Of a stretch of 7,531 bases of DNA, positions 1 through 4,903 are shown one piece after another. The position numbers were made by a program, and so were the translations under genes. Source of the stretch: an uncultured Flavobacterium sp. (GTDB taxonomy: Bacteria > Bacteroidota > Bacteroidia > Flavobacteriales > Flavobacteriaceae). Numbering within the stretch: position 1 is the first letter of the stretch; each line of letters starts with the position of its first letter. Below the pieces are notes generated by a model. That model searched no databases and was not told where the DNA came from. It worked only from the letters and a program-made list of their open reading frames with translations. Location of the stretch: the NCBI GenBank assembly GCA_946886675.1, contig CAMPIZ010000073.1, positions 1 through 7,531 of the forward strand. The letters are read 5' to 3'.

Positions 1-2
1 CT

Positions 3-26
3 AATTATACAGTATACTGTATAATT
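3..26. promoter_or_regulatory. Perfect 24-bp palindrome, candidate operator
   Basis: The sequence is a perfect inverted repeat with half-site AATTATACAGTA and no spacer. It ends on the TTTTG that is the best -33 candidate for the following gene, so a dimeric repressor bound here would cover the promoter. The heptamer TTATACA of the half-site occurs again at 71-77, just before the start codon at 79. There is no GC-rich stem, loop or T-run, so it does not look like a terminator. The regulator is unknown, and bases upstream of position 1 are not visible. Confidence 0.55.
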
Positions 27-61
27 TTGTAATAAAATACTCGTTTAAAAAAGTATATTTG
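26..61 (+). promoter_or_regulatory. Bacteroidota-type promoter of the small membrane protein gene
   Basis: TATATTTG at 54-61 matches the Bacteroidota -7 consensus TAnnTTTG exactly. The nearest upstream TTTG is at 26-29 and gives a 24-base spacer, longer than the usual 19 or so. The -7 box is therefore well supported and the -33 box less so. Transcription would begin near 67-69, leaving a leader of only about 10 bases before the ATG at 79. Confidence 0.5.
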
Positions 62-78
62 ACCACCTTATTATACAA

Positions 79-285
79 ATGAAGCTAACTTTATTTATAT
101 TATCTATACTAGGATTTACAGTAGGAGCATATTTTTTAATTAGCGAACTGGCGAAGATTTATACTGATTCTGCATTGTTTGGTTATATACTGCTTTTAAT
201 AATTTTAGTATGTACAAGCATAATAGGATTAATTGTTGTTGTACCTAGATTGTTTTTTAAAAAAAGCTTAGCTGTAAAATATTAA
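79..285 (+). CDS. Small two-helix membrane protein, 68 aa, unknown function
   Basis: I do not recognise this protein. It has two hydrophobic stretches, about residues 3-22 and 33-56, joined by a short polar segment (ELAKIYTD), and ends in a basic tail (RLFFKKSLAVKY). It is probably an inner-membrane hairpin with both ends on one side. The gene is supported by a perfect -7 promoter box 18 bases upstream of its ATG and by a palindromic candidate operator before that. It stops one base short of the convergent response regulator gene, and the two 3' ends share an AT-rich hairpin. Small size and lack of a known family are the main doubts. The hydrophobic pattern and the promoter argue that it is real. 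Confidence 0.6.
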   Translation: MKLTLFILSILGFTVGAYFLISELAKIYTDSALFGYILLLIILVCTSIIGLIVVVPRLFFKKSLAVKY

Positions 286-309
286 ACTATATGTTTAATA
301 TAAAGCTTT
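263..309. terminator. AT-rich hairpin between convergent genes, possible bidirectional terminator
   Basis: A 9-bp perfect stem (ATATTAAAC at 279-287, GTTTAATAT at 293-301) closes a 5-base loop. Further out, AAAGCTT at 263-269 can pair with AAGCTTT at 303-309. The structure overlaps the last codons of both converging genes, because only one base separates them. It is AT-rich and so a weak stem with no strong T-run. It may end transcription both ways, or be only a by-product of AT-rich coding ends. Confidence 0.35.
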
Positions 310-733
310 CCTTATTTAGCCCGTCTGTAATATACTGCCAGTTTATATGTATTACATCACTCAGTATTTTTTTGAGCTGGGTAAAATCGTTAGGTTTTTT
401 TATATATACATTAGCTCCTGATACAAATGTATCCTCAATATCCTGCTCTGAAGAGGAAGTAGAGTAGATAGCTACAGATATATCCTTTAACCTGTCTTCT
501 GATCTTATTTCCTTAAGGCATTCAATACCTGATTTTCGGGGCATATTTAAATCCAGGAAAATAATATCAGGCTTTGGGTTTTCTTTTTTACTAAGGTGCG
601 ACATTAACTCCACGCCATCTTTAAAGCTGGTAATGCTGTGCTTTATCTTTACTTCTTCAAACGCTTCCCGGAAAAACAGCCTGTCATCCTCGTCGTCATC
701 AGCAAGCATTATGTGTAAATGAGTTAAGTGCAT
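287..733 (-). CDS. Single-domain response regulator (Rcp1-like receiver protein)
   Basis: This is a 148-aa CheY-type receiver domain with no output domain. The acidic cluster sits at residues 12-14 (LADDDEDD). The phospho-acceptor is Asp61 in FLDLNMPRKSG. The switch hydroxyl residue is Ser91 in YSTSSSEQDI, and the conserved lysine is Lys113 in IKKP. The STSSSEQDI stretch is typical of the Rcp1-like group that receives phosphate from phytochrome-type or hybrid histidine kinases. Such proteins usually act by protein-protein contact rather than by binding DNA. The gene begins six bases after the stop of the AraC-type regulator gene on the same strand, so the two are probably co-transcribed. No histidine kinase lies in the window, so its partner is unknown. 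The ATG at 733 is preferred; Met9 is a possible later start, but it would cut into the first strand of the fold. Confidence 0.93.
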   Translation of the reverse strand: MHLTHLHIMLADDDEDDRLFFREAFEEVKIKHSITSFKDGVELMSHLSKKENPKPDIIFLDLNMPRKSGIECLKEIRSEDRLKDISVAIYSTSSSEQDIEDTFVSGANVYIKKPNDFTQLKKILSDVIHINWQYITDGLNKESFILNI

Positions 734-739
734 ACAATG

Positions 740-1300
740 TTATAATTGTTGGTCGGCAGTACGCTTGTGCCTCATGATTTTCTGAAAGGTAGTAGGCGTA
801 ACCCCCGTAATATTTTTAAACTGCTGAGATAAGTAAGCAACACTGCTGTAATTCATCATAAACGAAATTTCTGTTAGCGACAGGTTTTCTGTCATAAGCA
901 GCTGTTTTACCCTTTCAATTTTATGAAGAATAATAAAGTTTTCTATGGAAATAAAAGTAATTTCCGAAAAAACCTGAGACAGTGTGCGATAGCTTTCGTC
1001 CAGCTTTTCTGAAAGATAAGTAGATATCTTTAGAGACTGCATTCCTTTATCAGAATACAGCATCTCTATAATGGCATTCTTGATTTTTTGTACAAGGATG
1101 CTTTTTTGGTTATCCACTATTTCGATGCCAAAATCTTTAAGCGAATTTACCAGCCGGTTGTATTTTTCCATAGGTATATTTTCCTTGAATTTTACATACC
1201 CGGGCTCGGTAACCTTACAGTCAATATCCAGTTTATCAAGCTGTTGCTGCAAAAGAACTTTACACATCATGTCTATATTGTATTTTATGTAAAGCTCCAT
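740..1300 (-). CDS. AraC-family regulator with short ferredoxin-like N-terminus
   Basis: The C-terminal part, about residues 90-178, is an AraC/XylS DNA-binding domain with two helix-turn-helix units. The second is clear: LSLTEISFMMNYSSVAYLSQ followed by FKNITGVTPTTFQK, the usual family signature. The first 65 residues are too short for a cupin arm. They predict as strand-helix-strand-strand-helix-strand (YIKYN, then a helix MMCKVLLQQQLDKL, then strands and a second helix EKYNRLVNSLKDFG), like HMA or ACT folds. A Met-x-Cys (residues 11-13) lies where heavy-metal-associated domains carry MxCxxC, but the second Cys is Leu16. I recall close relatives as common in flavobacteria. The gene is followed after six bases by a response regulator gene. 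Its ligand and targets are unknown. Confidence 0.88.
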   Translation of the reverse strand: MELYIKYNIDMMCKVLLQQQLDKLDIDCKVTEPGYVKFKENIPMEKYNRLVNSLKDFGIEIVDNQKSILVQKIKNAIIEMLYSDKGMQSLKISTYLSEKLDESYRTLSQVFSEITFISIENFIILHKIERVKQLLMTENLSLTEISFMMNYSSVAYLSQQFKNITGVTPTTFQKIMRHKRTADQQL

Positions 1301-1352
1301 TCAGTAGTTTTCTATTCGCAAGTAAAAATAATAATTTTTCTTAACATGTGTT

Positions 1353-1378
1353 TAAACCCTTTAAAAATATAGGGTTTA
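1353..1378. repeat. Inverted repeat in the 5' region of the AraC-type gene
   Basis: Arms TAAACCCT (1353-1360) and AGGGTTTA (1371-1378) are perfect complements around a 10-base AT spacer. The CCC/GGG core stands out in a very AT-rich spacer. If transcription of the AraC-type gene starts near 1488, this would form a hairpin in its long untranslated leader. Otherwise it could be an operator. No T-run follows on the minus strand, so a terminator is less likely. Confidence 0.4.
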
Positions 1379-1460
1379 TATACTATTAGTTAATATTATG
1401 ATTTGAAAAACAATATGTTATGATAATAAATCTTATGTAAAAGTGTAAATTAAGAAGAAA

Positions 1461-1474
1461 ATTACAATTGTAAT
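1461..1474. promoter_or_regulatory. 14-bp perfect palindrome in divergent region, candidate operator
   Basis: ATTACAATTGTAAT is a perfect palindrome lying between the divergent AraC-type and CREST hydrolase genes, 34 bases before the CREST ATG. Its position suits a dimeric regulator acting on either gene. An AT-rich 14-bp palindrome can arise by chance in a spacer of this size, so the support is positional only. Confidence 0.3.
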
Positions 1475-1492
1475 ACTGTAAATTTACTCTCA

Positions 1493-1523
1493 CAAAGTTA
1501 CAAGTATATGTTTATTATGCAAA
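1493..1523 (-). promoter_or_regulatory. Full-consensus Bacteroidota promoter reading toward the AraC-type gene
   Basis: Read on the minus strand this is TTTG (1523-1520), a 19-base spacer, then TAACTTTG (1500-1493). That is an exact fit to the TTTG-N19-TAnnTTTG pattern. It points at the AraC-type gene, giving a predicted start near 1488 and a leader of roughly 190 bases. The -33 part lies inside the first codons of the divergent CREST gene. No comparably good promoter for the AraC-type gene was found closer to 1300. Confidence 0.55.
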
Positions 1524-2182
1524 ATCCTCCTGATGGTGGTATGTTATACACCGAAACTAATATGGGAAATACTTTTCCCGAACCTTTTAATGCAGCCACC
1601 TCATTATTGTTTCTTTTTCTGGCCATATACTGGACATATAAGTTATGGGGCAGGGGCAGGCAGCACACTTTTCTGTCTGTAGCTGTAGGGCTTTTATATA
1701 TAGGCGGGATAGGAGGCACAGTATATCATGGATTGAGGCAGTGGAGCTTTTTTATAATGATAGACTGGTTGCCAATAATGCTGTTGTGCCTGGCAGCAGG
1801 GGTTTATTTTTTAGCAAGGCTTACCAAATGGTATTTTGCTGTGGGCTTTATAGCGCTCTATATAGCTTTTCAGGTTTTTGCCAGGAATCATATGATGGAA
1901 GGTGACCTGCAGCTTTTTATAAATATTAATTATGCAATACTGGCTTCGCTGGTTTTATTTCCTGTACTGGGATATTTAATAAAAACAAAGTTTATAAACG
2001 GGCAGTGGGTAGGTATTGCCCTAATTGCTTTTATTTTAGCGCTAACCTTTAGGGTTGCCGATGCCTGGGGGTGGTTTAGTTTTGGTACGCATTTTTTATG
2101 GCACCTGTTTGGGGCGGTAGCGGCATACTGTATGTTTATGTACATATACCTGCTTAATGAAAAACGAGTGGTTGTAGCCTGA
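1508..2182 (+). CDS. CREST-superfamily (alkaline ceramidase-like) integral membrane hydrolase
   Basis: This is a 224-aa polytopic membrane protein with about seven hydrophobic segments. It carries the zinc-site pattern of the CREST superfamily (alkaline ceramidase, PAQR, Per1, SID-1, TMEM8). His74 is in GGTVYHGL, Asp86 is 12 residues later in MIDWLP, and a C-terminal HxxxH (His195, His199) is in THFLWHLFG. The early FPEPFNAATSLLF (Glu25) resembles the EFWNTxSN segment of ceramidases. The usual Ser four residues before the first His is Gly70 here, with Thr71 beside it. Known members hydrolyse amide or ester bonds of membrane lipids, so a ceramide- or other lipid-hydrolase role is inferred; the substrate is not shown. 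Starts at Met1, Met4 and Met12 are all possible. Met1 overlaps the opposing promoter's flank, so a later start is plausible. A hairpin terminator follows the stop. Confidence 0.8.
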   Translation: MFIMQNPPDGGMLYTETNMGNTFPEPFNAATSLLFLFLAIYWTYKLWGRGRQHTFLSVAVGLLYIGGIGGTVYHGLRQWSFFIMIDWLPIMLLCLAAGVYFLARLTKWYFAVGFIALYIAFQVFARNHMMEGDLQLFININYAILASLVLFPVLGYLIKTKFINGQWVGIALIAFILALTFRVADAWGWFSFGTHFLWHLFGAVAAYCMFMYIYLLNEKRVVVA

Positions 2183-2188
2183 AAAAAA

Positions 2189-2219
2189 TAAACCCGTTCA
2201 TGGGGAGAGAACGGGTTTA
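2189..2219. terminator. Bidirectional hairpin terminator between CREST and VOC genes
   Basis: An 11-bp perfect stem has TAAACCCGTTC at 2189-2199 and its complement at 2209-2219, around a 9-base loop. On the minus strand the stem is followed by seven Ts (the A-run at 2182-2188), a classic intrinsic terminator for the VOC gene. On the plus strand, starting seven bases after the CREST stop, the tail is weaker (AAGGGTTTG). Confidence 0.85.
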
Positions 2220-2240
2220 AGGGTTTGATTGATGAAGGCT

Positions 2241-2654
2241 TTATTCCTGTGGCATAGCATTCATATCCATGTAGAAAAACTCCCACTGGTGGCCATCAAG
2301 GTCTTCAAAATTGCGGTTGTACATCCAGCCGTAATCTATAGGCTCCTTATATTGCTTTCCTCCTGCTTTAAAAGCTTTATCCATTATACTGTCTACTTCT
2401 TCACGGCTCCCCAGAGAAAGTGCGGTAATAACTTCAGAAACTTTTTTGGCATCAGAAATCTCTTTGCTTATAAAAGTTGAGAAATACTGCTCTGTAAGCA
2501 GCATAGCAAAAATGTTTTCGCCCATTACCATACAGGTAGCGTTTTCATCTGTAAACTGCGGATTAAAGCTAAAGCCCAGTTTGGTAAAAAACTCAATTGA
2601 TTTGTTCAGGTCCTTTACAGGAAGATTTACAAAAATTTGTTTAACGGTTGTCAT
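2241..2654 (-). CDS. VOC-family (glyoxalase/bleomycin-resistance fold) protein
   Basis: This 137-aa single-unit VOC protein opens with QIFVNLPVKDLNKSIEFFTK, the first beta-alpha unit of the fold. It closes with FEDLDGHQWEFFYMD, the usual DLDGHxWE ending in which Glu125 is a metal-ligand position. The first metal-ligand position, normally His or Glu, appears to be Asn10. Residues 65-100 hold the second helix region (SREEVDSIMDKAFKAGGK). The subgroup is often annotated lactoylglutathione lyase, but nothing here proves that activity. Binding of a small hydrophobic or oxidised metabolite is equally possible. The gene is a single transcription unit with its own consensus promoter (2684-2713) and terminator (2189-2219). 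The role is unknown beyond the fold. Confidence 0.88.
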   Translation of the reverse strand: MTTVKQIFVNLPVKDLNKSIEFFTKLGFSFNPQFTDENATCMVMGENIFAMLLTEQYFSTFISKEISDAKKVSEVITALSLGSREEVDSIMDKAFKAGGKQYKEPIDYGWMYNRNFEDLDGHQWEFFYMDMNAMPQE

Positions 2655-2683
2655 AGCTTGTTTGTTTTTAAAAATTTATATTA

Positions 2684-2713
2684 CAAACATACAGCAGGTA
2701 TTTGTTAAACAAA
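2684..2713 (-). promoter_or_regulatory. Promoter of the VOC gene
   Basis: On the minus strand TTTG (2713-2710), an 18-base spacer and TATGTTTG (2691-2684) match the Bacteroidota consensus. The predicted start is near 2678, giving a leader of about 24 bases before the ATG at 2654. Confidence 0.7.
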
Positions 2714-2756
2714 GCACCTTAAAACGACAAGATAGCGGGGGAGTTGAGACAAGAAA

Positions 2757-2828
2757 TTGAGAATTGAGGACATTCTTAAACCTCTTTATTCTAAGTCTAT
2801 TATCTCACGTCTATTATCTCAATCTCAA
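2757..2828. repeat. Low-complexity repeat cluster: 14-bp tandem repeat inside an inverted repeat
   Basis: GTCTATTATCTCAC (2795-2808) is followed directly by GTCTATTATCTCAA (2809-2822), two copies differing only in the last base. Around it, TTGAGAATTGAG (2757-2768) can pair with CTCAATCTCAA (2818-2828) with one bulged base, enclosing about 49 bases. The motif (GT)CT(A/C)AAT-like units recur irregularly. The cluster lies just past the 3' end of the DUF3037 gene and before the VOC promoter. I recall similar purine/pyrimidine-skewed intergenic tracts in flavobacteria. Function is unknown. Confidence 0.5.
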
Positions 2829-2836
2829 TACTAAAT

Positions 2837-3220
2837 CTAAAGCACCAGGTTTTCAAAAAGCTTTTGGGTTAGCTGTTCCATATCGCTGCAAAAGCCTGGA
2901 TGCGGCCTTGAGGTTTGTATAACCGAACTGCGCACGGCAGTAAGCCACCGGAAGCGTTCAGGAATATTAAGCAGGGCAATAGGGCCGCCGTCTTTTGCAC
3001 CATTAGCTATTTTTTCAAATGACTGAAGGTTAAGCCTTATCTGGTCGGTATCTGCTTCGGGAGAAAGCATAAGAATCTTTTGCTCATTAACGGTATACAG
3101 CATCTTTATAAACTTTTGCCGTTTGCAAAACACAACTACGCCTGCGTTTACAAACTCTTCGCGTTCTACCCTGGGTACCACGCGTATTACGGCATACTCA
3201 TATAAGTGTTTGTCTTGCAT
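2837..3220 (-). CDS. DUF3037 protein, partner of the HipA-like kinase
   Basis: This 127-aa protein matches the DUF3037 pattern. Its N-terminus, YAVIRVVPRVEREEFVNAG followed by VVVFC (residues 9-32), and its C-terminal RFRWLTAVRSSVIQTSRPHP (residues 89-108) then GFCSD are the family's two conserved blocks. The molecular function is not known. No signal peptide or membrane segment is present, so it should be cytoplasmic. The start codon lies inside the HipA-like kinase gene, with a 23-base overlap in a different frame. This implies translational coupling and a shared job. In other genomes this family is, to my recollection, often next to the same kinase type, so it may regulate, present substrate to, or be phosphorylated by the kinase. 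Those options are inference. Confidence 0.88.
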   Translation of the reverse strand: MQDKHLYEYAVIRVVPRVEREEFVNAGVVVFCKRQKFIKMLYTVNEQKILMLSPEADTDQIRLNLQSFEKIANGAKDGGPIALLNIPERFRWLTAVRSSVIQTSRPHPGFCSDMEQLTQKLFENLVL

Positions 3221-3992
3221 TTTTTGCCTGGTTTATAAAGATGTCACTTTTTTTTAATCGGGTAATAAGGAACTGTGTGTACACTTCGCGCACTTCTTCG
3301 GGCGAAAGATCGTTGTCCTGCCAATCCATCCATTCTGCCGGAATAAGGGAGGTAATGGAGCGTATTTTTTCTTCGTTTAGTACTTCACTGTATTCCGCAT
3401 TCACTTCGTCCAGCATTGCAGCCTGTGGCAACAGTACATGGTCTTTTATAAGCCCGAATGGTGTTATGGCAGCGGCCTCAGGATCGTTAAACGAGTGATG
3501 GAAATATAAAGAAGCCCCGTGGTCTATAAGCCACAACTCCTTATGCCATATAAGCATGTTTGTATTGCGAAAAGTGCGGTCTACATTAGTAATATAAGCA
3601 TCCAGCCACACAATTTGCGAAGCCATTTTTGCATCTACCGTTGTTACCACCGGATCAAAATTTATAGCTCCTGATAGAAAGTGCAGTGCAAGGTTAAGCC
3701 CCTGGCTGCCTTGCAGCAGATCTTGTATTTCTTCGTCGCCTTCGGTACGGCCAAAGGCTTCGTCCAGGTTGGCGAAAACCAGCTCCGGTACGGGTAAGCC
3801 CAGTGTGCGGGCAATTTCACCGCCTATAAGCTCTGCAATAAGGGCTTTTGTACCATGCCCGGCACCGCGAAACTTGAGTACGTAGTTAAAATCGTCGTCG
3901 GCCTCTGTAATGGCTGGCAGCGAGCCGCCCTCCCGCAGGGGAGTAACATACCGGGTTACATTTACAGTACGCAAATGGGGTGTTTTGCTCAT
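3198..3992 (-). CDS. Stand-alone HipA-like Ser/Thr kinase (HipA_2 type)
   Basis: This 264-aa protein has the kinase core of the HipA family but lacks the N-subdomain of classical HipA (about 440 aa). A Gly-rich loop GGSLPA at residues 22-27 precedes Lys40 in YVLKFRG, the expected ATP-binding lysine, and Glu54 is in the following helix. The catalytic loop is NVDRTFRNTNML with Asp138 and Asn143, spaced five apart as in HipA Asp309/Asn314. The metal-binding Asp157 is in LWLIDHGAS. All key residues are present, so it is probably active. No HipB-type helix-turn-helix gene is nearby. The downstream DUF3037 gene overlaps its 3' end by 23 bases. GC content is higher than in the flanking genes. No consensus promoter was found between its ATG and the upstream terminator at 4055. 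The target is unknown; a toxin role is possible but unproven. Confidence 0.87.
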   Translation of the reverse strand: MSKTPHLRTVNVTRYVTPLREGGSLPAITEADDDFNYVLKFRGAGHGTKALIAELIGGEIARTLGLPVPELVFANLDEAFGRTEGDEEIQDLLQGSQGLNLALHFLSGAINFDPVVTTVDAKMASQIVWLDAYITNVDRTFRNTNMLIWHKELWLIDHGASLYFHHSFNDPEAAAITPFGLIKDHVLLPQAAMLDEVNAEYSEVLNEEKIRSITSLIPAEWMDWQDNDLSPEEVREVYTQFLITRLKKSDIFINQAKNARQTLI

Positions 3993-4054
3993 ATTGGTTT
4001 ACAGGCTTCTATTGAAGTGTAAAGATAGAAAATTGTTCGGAGTATATATAACGA

Positions 4055-4083
4055 AAAATCCCGAAGCAACGCTTCGGGATTTT
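4055..4083 (-). terminator. Strong intrinsic terminator after the SPFH gene
   Basis: A 13-bp perfect stem (4055-4067 with 4071-4083) contains CCCGAAGC/GCTTCGGG around a 3-base loop. On the minus strand it runs directly into T residues (A-run 4054-4058). It lies 21 bases past the SPFH stop and insulates the HipA-like kinase gene from read-through. The plus-strand side also ends in GGGATTTTATTT, but no plus-strand gene arrives here. Confidence 0.88.
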
Positions 4084-4103
4084 ATTTCGATTTAACTGTA
4101 AGC

Positions 4104-4898
4104 TTAATTCACGCTTTTAAAGAAACCGGGGGAGTTGCCATATATAGGCGTTTTGCCATCCCATTTTTCTATAAACTGCTGCTGTATCAGCAAGCTGTTT
4201 AATGATAGCTTGCGCAGTTCGTTTGCCTTTGCTTCGGCTTCTGCCTGTACAATAAGCTTTTTGGCCTGTGCCTGTGCAATTTTAAGTTCGTTTTCTACCA
4301 TCATTGCCTGTTGCACTGCGGCATTTTTTGCATTAATGGCAAGAGTAATAGATTCAGGATATTGTATTCCGCTCGTCATTTGCTCCAGCGAGAAGCCTTC
4401 CTTATCCAGCAGGCTGCCCATATTGGTTTGTATGGCATGCTCAAACTTTTCGCGATTGCTTATAATGCTGTCGGTAGTATATTTATTAAACTCAATACGA
4501 AACGCATCTTTAATATAATTAAAAAGGGTGGTTTCGGTAATTTCCTTAATATCCTTACGGTATTTTTTAAATATAACCGGGCTATGTCCGTCTTTAACCT
4601 TAAACGAAAGGGTAGGGTCAACAGAGAATACCGAACCGTCTTTTGCATTTACGGTAAAAGGCTCATAATTTATGGTTTGTACATAAGTAGGGAACTCATA
4701 TACATCTTCGGTTAACGGGTTGTACCATACACGGCCCGTAACCAGGTTAACGTCCTGCACGCCTTTGTCGCTTCCGTAAAGTTTAACGAGGATGCCCTCA
4801 TAACCGGCGTCTATGCGCTCGTTGCAGGAGTTAAAGGCTACTAATAAAATAATACCTGCTACAACAATGGTAATAATAAGTGATAGTCTTGTTTTCAT
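4104..4898 (-). CDS. SPFH/prohibitin-family membrane-anchored protein
   Basis: This 264-aa protein has one N-terminal membrane segment (about residues 5-23). An SPFH/Band-7 domain follows from about residue 31 to 190: GYEGILVKLYG, then YEFPTYVQTINYEPFTVNAK with the family pattern DGSVFSVDPTLSFKV. Residues 190-235 form an Ala/Glu/Gln/Lys-rich helix (NAAVQQAMMVENELKIAQAQ and AEAEAKANELRK) typical of SPFH oligomerisation coiled coils. Proteins of this type assemble into ring or cage structures at the membrane and influence proteases or membrane microdomains. Which of these applies is not shown. Cys25 after the membrane segment is not in a good lipobox, so a membrane anchor is more likely than a lipoprotein. 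The gene sits five bases after a 64-aa membrane protein gene on the same strand. Confidence 0.9.
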   Translation of the reverse strand: MKTRLSLIITIVVAGIILLVAFNSCNERIDAGYEGILVKLYGSDKGVQDVNLVTGRVWYNPLTEDVYEFPTYVQTINYEPFTVNAKDGSVFSVDPTLSFKVKDGHSPVIFKKYRKDIKEITETTLFNYIKDAFRIEFNKYTTDSIISNREKFEHAIQTNMGSLLDKEGFSLEQMTSGIQYPESITLAINAKNAAVQQAMMVENELKIAQAQAKKLIVQAEAEAKANELRKLSLNSLLIQQQFIEKWDGKTPIYGNSPGFFKSVN

Positions 4899-4903
4899 TT
4901 TTG

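Noticed and set aside
3..26. Palindrome considered as a terminator of a gene to the left
   Set aside because: It is entirely AT-dominated, has no loop and is not followed by a strong T-run. It overlaps a promoter instead.
1071..1372. Two plus-strand reading frames antisense to the AraC-type gene
   Set aside because: Their translations show no family pattern, and they lie opposite a well-supported HTH gene.
1930..2286. Minus-strand reading frame over the CREST gene and terminator
   Set aside because: It runs through the strong terminator hairpin and opposes a clear membrane protein gene.
2795..2822. Tandem repeat considered as a CRISPR remnant
   Set aside because: There are only two 14-base units with no spacer between them, and no cas gene is present.
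3993..4054. TATCTTTA on the minus strand considered as a promoter for the HipA-like gene
   Set aside because: The last base differs from the consensus, and no TTG occurs at a suitable distance upstream.
4135..4715. Plus-strand reading frames opposite the SPFH gene
   Set aside because: Cys/Ser/Ala-rich translations are typical of the complement of a helix-rich coding sequence. No promoter supports them.
4815..4835. Cys25 of the SPFH protein considered as a lipobox cysteine
   Set aside because: The preceding residues (AFNS) fit the lipobox poorly, and the hydrophobic stretch is long enough to be a membrane anchor.
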